Shown: positions 48,960 through 60,881, numbered from the stretch's first letter. The stretch is 64,000 nucleotides of DNA from Omphalotus guepiniiformis (GCA_028554645.1 JAQOOI010000058.1:434001-498000), one strand, 5' to 3'. Notes: generated from the letters alone by a model not told the origin. Program-made: numbers and translations.

Positions 48960-49560
48960 CATCAATCAACTTCACTACACTACTGACTAGTATTCCGTTC
49001 CGCGAAGTCAGGCAAGATCTTACATCCTTTTGGAGGTTGTCAATCATGATGCTCTCGAAGGTAAGTCAATCTCCGTCGAGTCGTCGTCGTCGTCGTACAT
49101 AGCAACGTCTAATTTTATTTTATTTTTTGCTTGGCGCTTAGCACACAAAGTAGCTACGAGCCACGAAAAGGCTAAAACTCTCCATCGAGAAATCAGTGTC
49201 GGATTAAACATAAAGAGGTTCGGGAAGGGACTGTTGACATGACAAACTATGATCTGTCCAAAGAGCCTGATGAGGGTGATACGATGCGAAAGTTCGACGA
49301 GGAGATGTGTTAATCTTTCGTTTCGTTGGTTCGCGTTCGTCTTCATATTCTCATTACTACCATTATCTGATAGGGTACATGGCCCATGGCAGGCCGAATC
49401 CTAACTTCAAACATTCCAGTCCGCCGCCTACTTACGTGCTGATAACCTAGAGTCAGTCCACCATGGGGAGCTCTACGCTTCACTCCGCATAATCTGAACC
49501 TTCAACCCGGAGGTCCTGCAGTCACGACTGATGGAGATTTTCGACTATATGCAGTGTATG
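48960..49560 (+). pseudogene. FunK1 fungal protein kinase remnant 1
   Basis: Pieces in order match the neighbouring intact-looking copy: PFREVRQDLTSFWRLS, AHKVATSHEKAKTLHREISV (catalytic-loop HRD changed to HRE and the following Asn-containing segment lost), and MAGRILTSNIPVRRLL followed by LRFTPHNL. They are separated by stop codons and frame changes, and the N-lobe is missing. It cannot encode an active kinase. Confidence 0.75.
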
Positions 49561-50139
49561 ATTCTCGAGCGGGGACCGGGGACCTCTAAAGGAGGAGGAC
49601 CACAAGATTCTTGCCTCTCTGCATTCAGTACGATGCTTCTGGTTTTTATGCGCGCACACAAGAAGAGCGTTGGGGTCCTCCTCAGCCAATGAAATCTCTC
49701 ATACGTGCTTGCACTCAAGTCGAAAATTTAATGTAAATTTTAAATCTAACCCTTCACCATGCAATTACAACATACACCGTAGAAAGTTTCTTCCGTGTCA
49801 GCACAACCACAATGCCAAAAAACGAAAGAAACCTAACCCCGACCCTGAAGCTTTGAAGAAGATCGATGAAGGTGTTTGATACCTCTACGCACAATGATTG
49901 AAATACGAGATACAAGGATAAATCAAACCGGAGACGACATGAAGTGCGGATATGCCCTCCAGAAGATCTTATTGAGGAGTTCCTTCCACTTGAAGACTGA
50001 CCCGGAGCCATCAGTCTCTTGGGATGAAGCGAGGAAGACAGTTTGGGTGGGTTGACTCGAAGGACGAGGACTCGTCTGGGGAGATTATTACAAGAGATGA
50101 AAGATTTATAACCTATGGTTTGGGCTCAGGTCATCTTGA

Positions 50140-51240
50140 GTGAATGCATGTGCTGATTTGCTTTCCCAAGCTACAGGTGAAAACGCTGGAGAGGCAGAGA
50201 CAGCATTTCATCGCAATGTAACGACTTGGGGCTTTGCACCGGATCTCATCGTATTTTCCAAGGACAATTTACCTACTGTGCTTGAATTCACGGTTGATCC
50301 TTACGAGTACATCACGACGGCAGGAATCCGGACGAGGGGCCACCATTCCACCACACCTCAAGAAATTCCGAAACAATTGAAATCAAGTTACATACCAACC
50401 GCTCAACTCGCTGCATAATCTCACATATTCGCTTTTTTGTGCTTATCATAGGCCGGAGTTACCCTAGGCTAATTCGATGGGACAGAGGTGGAGCGATTGT
50501 CACGGAGATAATCCCGTACTCAGCATGCGAGAGTACCCTATCTCGCGGAATTCTTCTGGCAATTCAAGCCATGCGTCGCCTGAGGATCGTGGAGTTAATC
50601 CAACTTTTATCACTCTCGACGAGGTCGATAACGCACTTGTCGAGGCAGCTCGTGCGAGGCTCAAGCTTTGCGATTGGAAGCAGATGATGAAGTTCCAGGT
50701 CACAAACAAGATGACGGGAGTCAAGGGTTGCTACTATTTTGGTGGTGGGCTACCCCACTGCCTAATTCACGCTATCTCACGTTGCACTGGTGTTGTCTTA
50801 GTTAAAATGGTAGTGCCTTAAGGATACGTGGAGGATTGACTCAGCCCACATTGCGAAGGAGGCCAAGGCCTACGGGAAGCTGTAGTGTGGCGTGTGATGT
50901 CTCTAATATTCCGACCATTCTAGCTTCAGGGGACGTTCCAGGGAGACCGCGCATCCACGAGCGCGATTCCACATTATCGGATGACTGGTCTTTCGAGAAC
51001 TTGAAGTCGGGCAAAATCACATTGTTTCAACTTTGCACTTGGGAGATTGTCCAACCTCGAAGGTACGTCGGTCAAAAAGTTGTCATCATAGCAGCATCTG
51101 ATACTTTGCGAACCAGCAGTGAGCACACAAGGTAGTTGGCATGGCTCACGAAAGCATATCCTCCACGGAGGCATCGGTATCAGGTAGTATTCTGATTACA
51201 CGCAACGGGAAGGGTTTGATCGATAGGTAGGTAGTACTTT
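50140..51240 (+). pseudogene. FunK1 fungal protein kinase remnant 2
   Basis: N-terminal and N-lobe parts of FunK1 are recognisable: FAPDLIVFSKDNLPTVLEFT, SSYIPTAQLAA, SYPRLIRWDRGGAIVTEIIP, SHASPEDRGVNPTFITLDEV, ALVEAARARLKLCDW and MMKFQVTNKMTGVKG. After a stop come LKDTWRIDSAHIAKE and AHKVVGMAHESISS, then ILITRNGKGLID. Several frame shifts and stops interrupt it, and the HRD loop is not preserved. It lies just downstream of remnant 1 on the same strand. Confidence 0.75.
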
Positions 51241-51941
51241 GACCGGCTCGCAGTTTCCATCTAGTTGATGATGAGGTCTATCTTTCATTCTATGGAGCTA
51301 TGTGGTTCTCAACAAAATTCAGGTTCACTGAGATGATGAACTATATGTGACTCCTGGCATTGCTGATGCTGTTGTTTGCAGTGCTGAAGATGGAAGCAAG
51401 AATCTAAGTCTTATTGAATTCCATTGTGTAAATAGCACATCACTCCACCAGGTATCACTAGAGTTATGAGGTAATATTGAGATGATACCTGTGCATGAAG
51501 GCAGTGTAAAATGCATTGTGAAAGAATTTTGTTTTATTTTCAACTTCCTCTCACTTTATAGACTAACTAGAGCCTATGAATTTACTTTAGCCATGCACTT
51601 TACAGCAAGAGTATTGGGACAAATAACATGATATCAATCATAGCTACAGAGAAAATTAAAAAAAGGATGAAAGATAAGAACATTCAGTAGTATCATATCA
51701 TTTAGAATCCATTGCTACATCATGGCATGGCCTTCTCTAATTCAATGCTATTTTTATAGCTATGTAACATATCTTGTTCTTTTTATTAGGCCTCAGGTTG
51801 GCTGTACAATCCGGCGCCATAGAATCAACAAGAGATAATCACATTTGGAGCAACAATCTATTTATGTGAGATCATCTGAGACTAGCAGGCCTGTATATAA
51901 GAGTTCAAGCATTAGCACTGCAACCATAACTCTGTGTTACA
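51241..51941. other. AT-rich gap before the DUF6534-like gene
   Basis: No gene. Base composition shifts to AT-rich from about 51.3 kb. The stretch may hold the promoter of the next gene. Confidence 0.5.
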
Positions 51942-53653
51942 ATGTCATTGAACTCTACCTTAGGTGAAGTCACATTGTACTCGACATGAACACAGCTGAT
52001 AAAATTGTCTTCACAAGGTGCATTTGAGATTGGAGTCACTCTCACTGTCCTTCTATTTGGTGTTCTGATAACACAGACTTATATCTATTACAAAAACTTT
52101 CCCAATGATTCTCACTGGAATCCATTTATTGTATGTTTTATCTCAATATTTGAGTTGTGCATTTCTAATCTGGCTATCAATTTAATAGGTTGCTTTTTTG
52201 TGGTATGCTATGATGAGAATTTCTTTAGTTTTCCTTACTTATTATGAGTATCTAGGTTGTGTGATCTTGGCCATACAATCAGTGTTGTTCATGCCTTATA
52301 TCTATACACTATCACTCAGTATGGAAAGGCTATATATTTAATTGAGGCTGTCCCTTCATCACTAAGTGTTTCTGTGCTATTCTTTGGAATTGTAGTCACC
52401 ATTGGTGTGTTTGTCCTTATATTTTTCTATAATCTTCAAGCTGATGCAAAATTTGTATTTTCTAGTTCAAGTTTACTTTGCTTATCGGGTATATCAATTC
52501 AATAACTTAACAAAGTATCTTGCTATTCTTAGTTGGGTTCTAATTTTTATTCGCTTTATTGGAATACTCTACCTTACTATCCAGTGCTTCTTGAGTAAAA
52601 GCGTAGAGCTGTATATCACATCCTGGAGCTGGCTTATTTTTGCAGATAAAAGCATTGGTGCATTTGTTGATGGAATAACTGCTGTCACTATGGTATACCA
52701 GCTACTATATTGGCGCTCCTATGGAATTAAAAGGTATGTGGCTTCCAAGTGCAACATTTTGGTATACTTATGGTTATCATATTTCTAGTACTGTGGCAAT
52801 TGTTGACAAACTCATCTTATGGGCCATTGGTATGTCTTTGCTCTCATTATAAAGACATTTACTTTTTAAGCCTTGATATTTTAGAGACAGGAGTTGTAAC
52901 AGGGTTGGTGAAGTGATATCAGTAAAGATAATACTGCCAGTAACTGATGAAATTGTGTTCCAAAGATTGATTTCTATCATTCTGCTTATTGCAGTAAGTA
53001 CACTTCTTTAATTGATATAAAGGCTTTGCTAATAATATGCTTAGTATGCCACCATGAGATATAACTGTAATGTCTTTAAAATTGTGACCTAGAGCTTTTG
53101 GCCTGAAAAATGCATACTTCTTGCTAGTTGTATGGATTGCATGCCTGACTGTTATGCCTAAAGGTGTGTGTTTTTCAGAAATATACAAATATACATCTAA
53201 TAAACTATATATAGTATATACCAACACATTTCTTGCAAAGTACATAAGCTCTATCACTTCAACTGCAAACACTAATACCCTATCATAGTCTCAATTCTCG
53301 GGCAGCTATTCAAAAGATGAAATCTGGTGTAATTGAAATATCCAATGGTGACTTGAGAAGTGTAAGCTTAACTGTTTGTGACTCTTCAAGTCATATTCCA
53401 TACTGATTACATTGTCCCACATCTTAGACTCACAACACCTCTGGCATAGTACCCAGGCCTACAGGAGTGGCATTAACAGACAGTGAAAGGATTGCACACT
53501 CTGAGGGTACTGTCATATGCATAGGATCATCTGATCTGATTGAGCTCACATCAGATCCTCTGGCTTCTCAAAAACATTTGAAAGGTATGTTCACTAAACT
53601 ATTTCTTATACAAAATGCTTCTTGTATACCTAGGCATTACTGAGGAAGTATAA
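51942..53653 (+). CDS. DUF6534-type multi-pass membrane protein
   Basis: A basidiomycete family with about seven membrane helices and no known function. Tiny first exon MSLNSTL (51942) joins GAFEIGVTLTVLLFGVLI and TQTYIYYKNFPNDSHWNPFI. Next come VAFLWYAMMRISLVFLTYYE, YGKAIYLIEAVPSSLSVSVL, VQVYFAYRVYQFNNLTKYLA, SWVLIFIRFIGILYLTI, SWSWLIFADKSIGAFVDGIT, TVAIVDKLILWAIETGVVT, AFGLKNAYFLLVVWIACLT and SLNSRAAIQKMKSGVIEIS. A polar tail ends HLKGITEEV at 53653. The order 'YxxFPxD', 'FAYRVY', 'VxxxMVYxLL', 'ETGxVT' and the late 'SLNSR' fits the family. Its DNA is clearly AT-richer than both flanks, yet the frame and splice sites look intact. Confidence 0.75.
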
Positions 53654-53782
53654 TTCCTCCAATGTAGTCTTATTTAAATTTTGAATTTGTTGTCCTGATA
53701 TATATACTACTCTCTGGAGTTTTTCGTTTTACCGCTAATCCAAAGGATGGTATTATAGAGATCTGACCCTTCGATGCACTTC

Positions 53783-54938
53783 TCAGTTGGCTTGCAGCTG
53801 ATCACGACACTTGGCAGCAGCACGAAATCGTTCTAGCATCCAATCTGAGGTTAACAGTTTCTCCATGTCACTGTCGTAGATGTATGCAACCTCTCGTTTA
53901 AGACGCTGCTTGTCCCATTCCGAGGTTTTGGCGCGTTCCTTTGTCATTTCATAATCATCCCGATCTCCAGCTGTAGGTGGAGAGATGTACCTCACCCGAC
54001 AGACAGATTCTAGGTCATTGATGAGATCTTTGAGTACACCATCAGCAAGCCGAGCGTTTCGTTTCATGGACTGATCCAAAAAATGTAAAGACTTGAATCT
54101 GCCACCTCTATAGGAGACCAAGTCACGGTCAGGTACATATATCTTTCGATAACCCGGAGTCGGAGTGTATAGCAGAGCCATCCAACATAGCACATGGTAA
54201 AACGATTCGAGGTCATCTGCGAGTACATGCTGGAGTGGTTCTTCAAGTTTTGAAGTCTCGTCAATTTCGTAGGGTGGACGAAAGTGATTGGAAGTTTGAA
54301 TCCGGGAGGCCATGAATTGCCATGCACCCTATTTTCATGCTGGTGATTAGAACGCAGATATGAAGATGGATGACAACGAAAATTAACGTACTGTGTACTC
54401 ATCTCGCAAAGAATTTGATTCATTCACGACTTTACACAGATCCCAGTCTATCAACAATCCCTTCCCGTCATTTGTAATCCCGACACTAATATCTCCGTGG
54501 AGGATATGAGCCTTTTTGTAAGCCACCTTGTTTGCTGCTCGGAAATCTTTAGATACTGCTATGCCAATGACAAATTCTTTGACCGACGATACCTTTGATC
54601 ATGAGCACATCAGCCATTGCATTGACTACTACTTCCCAAGTAGTCTCAAACAATTTGAGATCTCGCTCGACTTGTCGAACGATCAGTCGATAACAGTGTT
54701 GATGTGGATGGAATTGCGCTCGTGGATAGTGTTTGAGTCCAGACGCCAGATCGGTAGGGATACTAGAAACCAAAACCTCGTCCGCATCCAGCTTCTCAGC
54801 GTAGATCTCGCTTTCCTTCACAATGAGAGCTAGGTCATCAATAATCCTCCATGTACCCTTCAGGTCTCCCTGTTCACTAGGGCAATTTCGTTTTAAGGAG
54901 GTTCTTTGGGGTTGGGCTGCGGCTGTCGTGCGAGCCAT
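53783..54938 (-). pseudogene. FunK1-type kinase copy 3, 5'-truncated with damaged catalytic loop
   Basis: It begins at 54938 with a non-family leader (MARTTAAAQPQRTSLKRN) and joins the family at LKGTWRIIDDLALIVKESE. It continues through FHPHQHCYRLIVRQVERDL, ILHGDISVGITNDGKGL, LLIDWDLCK and GAWQFMASRIQ. The helical lobe is well kept (ADDLESFYHVLCWMALLYTP, LINDLESVCRVRYISPP, MLERFRAAAKCRDQLQ). Compared with copy 4, HRD is HGD and the Asn-Ile-Leu after SVG is missing, so phosphotransfer is unlikely. The C-terminal exon frame is open to 53783. It could be an expressed pseudokinase or a decaying gene; the N-terminal half is absent. Confidence 0.65.
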
Positions 54939-55189
54939 AGTGGCAGAAGATTTTCAAAAAAGATGATAATTGTGGTATACTCGTAGCTTTATCCTTGACA
55001 ACGTGTAAATGAGTTCGGACAAAGTCGCGAGAGGTCACCCGCACGTGCAGGGCAATGCGACTTTTTTGAATCTCTTTCGAGTCTGTTCTGATGTCAAAAT
55101 CTATGTATTAGTCTGTGCTACCTATCAATCTGAAAAATTTCCTGGTACATACAATAGATGTGCTTAGTACTACGTTACGTACGTACATT

Positions 55190-56050
55190 ATGTACAGTAC
55201 ATTGTACACTGTGAATTCGAAATGAAAACAATTGATTCGGAGAAATCGAGACTCGAGAAATCAAGAATTGGAGAACTTGTTAGTTGATACGGCACGGAAA
55301 GCAAAAACCGAAGACGAAAACGAAAACGAGAATGAGGATGAGAAGTAGAAGTGAAGTGATTGAGAGACATAGATAGATAGATAGAGGAGACGTAAGGAAT
55401 CGGGATAGAGAACCTGGCAAGAATACAAGAATACACGATCTGAGTGAAGAGCGAAGGTTGGGAACGCGCCCGAAAACAACAAAGACAACACGGAGACGAA
55501 GACAACATGAAAGATGGAAGATGGAAACACGATAACACGAAGAAACGACAACAACAAGCAATTGAGTGAAAAGAATGAGGATTGCGATAGATGTGAGGGT
55601 GACATAGCGACACGAGGGAAGGAAAGGAAGAAGGAAGGAAAAAAAGGGCATTAAATCATTACGACAGCGAGAACGACAAAAGCAAGACGAAAGCAAAAAC
55701 ACACTAGAAGAAACATTTAGACTTGAGGTTATAACATCAACACAATAGATGCAGAAACGCGACGTGAGGGCAAGAGAGAGCAGAAAAGGACAGGAATAAC
55801 CAAGAAACGAAAAGAAACGAAAAGAAGAAACGAAACACAGGACCAACAGACGAACAGACGGACGAAACCCTAAGAAGATAAGAACAGGAACTAACAAACC
55901 AAACCAAGAAGAAAGAAAAAAAAGTTCTTGAGATATGAGATATGAGATATACATAAGGAAGAGAGAAGAGAATGATATGACGTGAACGTGACGTGAACAC
56001 CTTGAGAACAATGTTCACCCCACACTTATAACGTTCACCGTTCACCGTTT
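55190..56050. repeat. Purine-rich (A+G) low-complexity tract
   Basis: About 850 bp in which the plus strand is mostly A and G (GAAGACGAAAACGAAAACGA-type text). It yields long Ser/Phe/Leu/Arg open frames on the minus strand that have no other support. It lies just downstream of the forkhead gene end. Confidence 0.7.
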
Positions 56051-56065
56051 ACCGTTTTGTGGCTT

Positions 56066-58205
56066 TTACCCCCTCCGACCCTTCCCCTTCGTATCCCTCC
56101 CTCTCTCTCCTCTCTCCCCCCTATCCCTTCGCGCACCCGGGCCCACATTCCCAGTCCCAGAGGCAGTTGACCGAGTAAGCATCTCAGGAGCAATCCCCCG
56201 TGTGTGGCCCTCGGTGTCACCGGTCGACCCAGAGGCTGACGCAGAAGCAGTGGAGGCAGAAGTGGAGGCAGAGGCAGAGGTCGAGGTGGAAGCAGGGGCG
56301 GGGGTAGAAGTGTACCTGGGAACAGGAAGAGACATAGGAGTCATATATTCCCTCTGTGGTTGACCCATCGTCGACATACCCATCCCACCCATCCCCATTC
56401 CCCCCATTCCCCCCATCCCCATCCCCATCCCCATACCCATACCCAAGTTCATCCCACCCATGCCCATGCCCATACCCATACCCATACCCATCCCCATATT
56501 CATAGGGTTCATCGACTGATACCCCCCCTGCCTAAACGGTTCCTGTCCCTCCGTCGAGAACTCAAACCTCGCACCCGTACCGGTACTAGAATTCGAGCTC
56601 GAACCTGCCATTGAAGCGGGCATAGGAATAGGAACCCAATTAGGAGCACTAGGTCCTGAGCTATCGGATGTAGCAGGTGATGAACCTCTCGATATCGAGG
56701 TTGTTGTAGTAGCGGTTGTATGTGCGCGGTGAGTTAACCCTGGGCGCGTTGCCCCAGCGGCGGCGGAGGGAGCAGGTGCAGGGGTTCCAGTAAACCGTGA
56801 AGAAGAAGAGGAAGGATGAGGTGTAACGTCACTTGGTGGGTAAGGTAAAGATCTAGCACGTTTCGGTCTAGAAGACGAAGAAGGTCCAGCCCCACTCTGA
56901 GTATGCGTATGAGTATGCGTATGAGCTTCCCTCTGAATCGAAATAGGTACACCCATAGCTTCCATACGCATCTGCTCAAAAGATTCTTCTTGCGTTTGAG
57001 CTTGATGAAATCCTAACCCACTAGGTGAAGAAGATCGCGGATCCGAAGGTTCTTCTTGTGAATCTGTGCTTTCCGCTCTGTGTCTTCCTCGATCACGACG
57101 TTTACGAGTACGTTTGTCTCGACCTGCACCGGATATATCGAGTGTCCAGTAGTTACCTTTACCGGGTTCAGTTACTGGTCGGGAGATTGGTATGAACATT
57201 GATTTTAGTGAGAGCATGTGGCGGATTGAACCCTGGGATGATTTAGAGATTAGTGGGCGAGTTGGGTAGGCGGGTAAGTGAGGGAGGGGACGTTACCTTC
57301 CATTTATCACTTGAGTTCTTGTAAAAAGTATACCGATTCTCGATTGCGGTGTAAATCTCCTGTAGCGTCAATTTTTTCTTCGGACTTCCGTAGATCGCCA
57401 TTTGGACTAATGAAGCGAGTTTAGGAGAGGGTCTTTGGCCTGGTGGAGCATCAGGTAGGGAATTTAGATTGACTGGAGCGCCGGGAGGGATGTTGTGGAA
57501 TCGGCGTAGGTATTGTTCGGTTTCTTCGGCAGAAGGTAATGGAGGGTCGTTTGAGGCGGCGGTGTAACTTTCGTATCCTGAGGATAGAGAGGAGGATGAA
57601 CTACCGAGATGTTCGAGAGTGATTGTGTTGTTGGGGTAGTTGTATGAACTTGCGTTGGGGGTGTCCCAGTCGGGTTGTGTTTGGGTTTGGGTTTGGGAGT
57701 GGTGGGTGAAGTAGCCAGAGTGTTGGTCCATTGAAGATTGGATTGGGAGGGAACCGAAGGAAAAGTTGGATGTGGGATCTTGGAGGTCGTAAGTACTTGT
57801 TGAATGCGTTTCATTGATATAGAATTGCTAGATAGCAAAGAGCGGTTAGTGAAACGAAAACAGTATGAATGATCAAAGTACGCGTACCTCTGGAGCAAGA
57901 GTTTGAATCGGATTAGCATGAGTCTGAGCGAACCTCTGTTGAGGTATATACGGCGCATCACCCGACGTAAACGGTGATCTCTGTTGTTCAGCAACTTGCT
58001 GTTGCTGATGATGATGTTGGGGATACTGATACGAACCGCCACCGGTTCCAAACCCAGTAGAATGATCAGCATCTTCTTCATCTTCACGATGAAAAAGTCT
58101 GTATCTGTACGCGTCTTGTGTTTCGTCAACGCCCGGACCCTTTGTAGAACTCAGCGACAGAAGATCAAAACCATAAGTCGATCCACTGTCGGCGAATTCT
58201 TGCAT
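56066..58205 (-). CDS. Forkhead (FKH) transcription factor
   Basis: The start at 58205 gives MQEFADSGSTYGFDLLSLS. A Gln/His-rich region (QYPQHHHQQQQ) and a Ser/Gln-rich region follow. The forkhead domain spans an intron: PSPKLASLVQMAIYGSPKKK, LTLQEIYTAIENRYTFYK, SSDKWKGSIRHMLSLKSMFI, then GKGNYWTLDISG. This matches the helix 2 / helix 3 / wing layout of winged-helix proteins, with His in the 'SIRHxLSL' recognition helix. A basic patch (RDKRTRKRRDRGRHR) comes right after and is probably nuclear localisation. The long tail is disordered with an HTHTHTHTQ run, a Met-Gly repeat (about 56375-56505) and an Ala/Ser/Thr repeat, ending in GKGRRG at 56066. Upstream non-coding exons are possible. Confidence 0.85.
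56375..56505. repeat. CCCAT/CCCATA microsatellite coding for Met-Gly repeat
   Basis: A 130-bp array of CCCATC/CCCATA/CCCATT hexamers. On the minus strand it encodes alternating Met and Gly with a few extra Gly and one Asn-Leu interruption inside the forkhead protein's tail. Confidence 0.85.
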
Positions 58206-59215
58206 AGATCTAACAAAGACGAGCCAACATGGACCCACAATGACAATCAAATCCCCAATTTAATTGAGGGCCGTGCCAAATATGATGACATGAGGGGAGT
58301 GAGGTAAGCAGGAACGACCAGTCAGTGGATTGACGTCATATAAAAATAACCCTAAACTTACAGGTATGACATCGTAAGAGTGATTGGGTGATTGGTTGTT
58401 TGATAGTGATCCTCGAGAAAGAGACGAAAAGAAAAGTTGTGCAGTGATTGGAGAACAAAGGAGAAGAGCTCAAGGTGAAATCTGAAGAACACACCCTACC
58501 ACACACATTTCCCCCTCTCCCTTTTAACTGATCTTGACCACCGACACACATCTCGCTTTCATAATCTTCCAAAATTCCCTTTCAAAGTAATTCTTGAACG
58601 ATTGAAATTTACACCTTGTACCTCGGGCACGAAAGAATTGTCACCGACCCATTTTTACAACCTTTCGCACGAACTTGTGACTTGAAGAAGCAATTGAGAT
58701 GCTTGAAAAGGTAAGAAATAAGCGAGAGAGGTGAATTGGTGTAGTGCCCACGGTGATTTACCTTGTTGGGATGTAAGGCGGGATTGGGGCGGACTGATAT
58801 TTTGAAAATTGACTTGATTAGGAAGGAAGTGGGGGACACTGTAACCCCTGGGGTTCTGGGTGGCGGGAAATTTGTGGCTTTTTGTCCGGACTCTGGGAGG
58901 AAGAGGAGGGAGGGAGATGGGAGACACATCGTTCTCTTGGAGGATATTTCTGGTGGTATACGTGGATGGTGATGTGAGGTATGGAATGTATGTAAAATGA
59001 ATGGTTCTTGGGACCTACAGCGATTACACTGTACAGCAGCTGCTTGCGGTAAACCGACAAAGAGATAAATTAGGTAGGTGCACTGCCACAGTGGGCGAAA
59101 TCGCCACTTTGTCTCCCTTCCTCCTCCATCTCCCCCCTCAATTATCTCCGTAGACTGCAGCTCTCATCTCTCTCCCTGGCTCTTTTTTACAAAACATTAT
59201 CCATCGACGTCAACA
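58206..59215. other. Intergenic region upstream of the forkhead gene
   Basis: No gene is supported. Frames at 58609-58929 (-) and 58763-58972 (+) overlap each other and have no features. Confidence 0.4.
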
Positions 59216-59224
59216 TACGCAGAA

Positions 59225-59535
59225 CTTTGTCTTGACTTTTTCCAGGTCCTGGGCTCTCGGGCTCCCATATCCATTCCCATCGAGGTCGACGAACTCAGGT
59301 TTTGTCTTGAATTTTTTTAGGTCTCGGGCGCTCGGGAAACGTGCATGGCGTACAATACCCTGGTCGAAACGCTATGTCGACTATCCCGGCTTTCCGCCGC
59401 CGGGTCAGTCAGTCAGTAGCGTTGGCATTCAAGATTGCCATCATCTCCCTCTGTATAAGGTACTGCTGGAGGAAAAAATCGAACTTCGTCTTGACTTTTT
59501 CCAGGTCCCGGGCTCTCGGGCTCCCGGGCGAAGTC
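59225..59535. repeat. Three dispersed copies of a 35-40-bp motif
   Basis: Copies at about 59228-59265, 59296-59335 and 59487-59525 share GTCTTGA(C/A)TTTTT, then (CC)AGGTC and TGGGCTCTCGGGCTCC or close variants. The surrounding sequence is not repeated. Confidence 0.75.
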
Positions 59536-59689
59536 GTACCCCCTCGTCCGACGTGGGGATACGCGCATAGCACATATTAACCCGGGCTAAACACCGTTTT
59601 CACTGCCCTCGTGCCCGCCGTCAATCAATCGCAAGTCTCCAGGGGTAGGTGAACTTGCTCGGAGAAGGTGCTACCTTTCAAACGTTCAA

Positions 59690-60110
59690 CTTTACATTCG
59701 ATACTCAAGCGGTTGGTATCAACCTTGACTCGACACTCGATATACATATTCTACATATCTCGGAGGCTCGGAGGATCGGAAGCTCGGAAGCTCGGAAGCA
59801 ATAAGACAGACCGAGGGGGTTTCGGATGAACAGCAGGGGAAGGGGCAGGAAGTGGCGGGGCTGACTTATTAACATTCTCTCATATCGTGCCTTTTCATGT
59901 CGTTTCGTACCGTGTCCTACCGTGCCTTGTCGTATCGTTCTCGTTTGTTCAACCTCCATCGATACCTATAATAATATCACTGGCAATCAGGTGATCCTTG
60001 ACTGCGAATTAGAGCAGAGCAGAGCGAGGCGGGACAGGGAGGTCTTGCTCGCGTCGTGCCTTTTCGTAACCGTGTCGTATCTAAATCGTATCGTCTATCT
60101 CGGAACAACC
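59690..60110. repeat. Inverted relative of the 47-48 kb repeats
   Basis: The reverse complement contains CTTCCGAGCTTCCGA, then CCTCCGAGATATG, then TATATCGAGTGTCGAG and ACGATACGACA. These are the same pieces in the same order as at about 47870-48060 on the plus strand, but diverged. Confidence 0.6.
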
Positions 60111-60130
60111 AAAATGCGTAAGGAGGGCAA

Positions 60131-60258
60131 GGTTTTCAGAGGACTCGGGAAGAACGGCAGCCTGAGGGCCCTGAGGGGAGTGTCAGGTTATGGAAGGTTT
60201 TCAAAGGACTCGGGAAGAATAGCAGCTTGAGGGCCCTGAGGGGGGATGGTCAGGTTAG
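60131..60258. repeat. 65-bp direct duplication
   Basis: GGTTTTCA(G/A)AGGACTCGGG with AGCCTGAGGGCCCTGAGGGG/AGCTTGAGGGCCCTGAGGGG occurs at 60131 and again at 60196, with a few substitutions. Confidence 0.85.
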
Positions 60259-60384
60259 AATATCCAGCAATTATCATTCCCATATTACTCGTTGGATATA
60301 TATTCCATCTAGTCATGATCATTAGTACAGCAATTCGATAGCATAAATAGCGACAGAGCAACAAAGCAATTGATAACATCAAAT

Positions 60385-60780
60385 CTATTCCTTTGACATC
60401 TCCTCTCCGGCCGTCTCGTACACCGACACACAACTCAGCTCCTTCGGCTCCCAATCAGACGAAGTCGCCGTCGCATAGCCCTCGTCGATGTCAACAAGAT
60501 CGAAAGTCTCGGGCGCATACAATGTGTTGATCCCTTCCCCTTCGACCGTCCTCAGGCTCTTCCTCTCCATCGATGTCAAACTCCTCTTCAAAGCCACCTT
60601 CGCTCTCCGGTGGAACAGGTACAGGCAGTTCCCACTCCGAGAACTGCCGCTCCTCGTCACTGTCAGAGAACGTACCCGCTCCGGACGAACCCTCTGCGTT
60701 CAGCACTTCTTTATCAACCAATTGACGTCCAGCTTCCTCGGCTTTCCTTCAATACTCGCAGACGAGTCCGCGGAGAAAAT
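60385..60780 (-). other. Possible acidic C-terminal exons of FunK1 copy 4, or a separate remnant
   Basis: Minus-strand frames here give an acidic low-complexity text (GTFSDSDEERQFSEWELPV, EEEFDIDGEEEPEDGRR) and APETFDLVDIDEGYATA ending at 60385. They could be spliced to the kinase gene upstream, but the two pieces are in different frames and no clear intron joins them. Confidence 0.3.
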
Positions 60781-60881
60781 GGTACTTTGCGTTCCGCTGA
60801 AATCTTGAGATTTTGTCGCGCTCTGTCCGACAGGTCGTATTGGGACGTGCTTGATTTTCGTTTCTTCGACCCTTTGTCGGC

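Noticed and set aside
55188..56045. Long minus-strand open frames (up to 243 codons) rich in Ser, Phe, Leu and Arg
   Set aside because: They come from an A/G-rich tract read on the other strand, are open in several frames at once and show no domain or splice signals.
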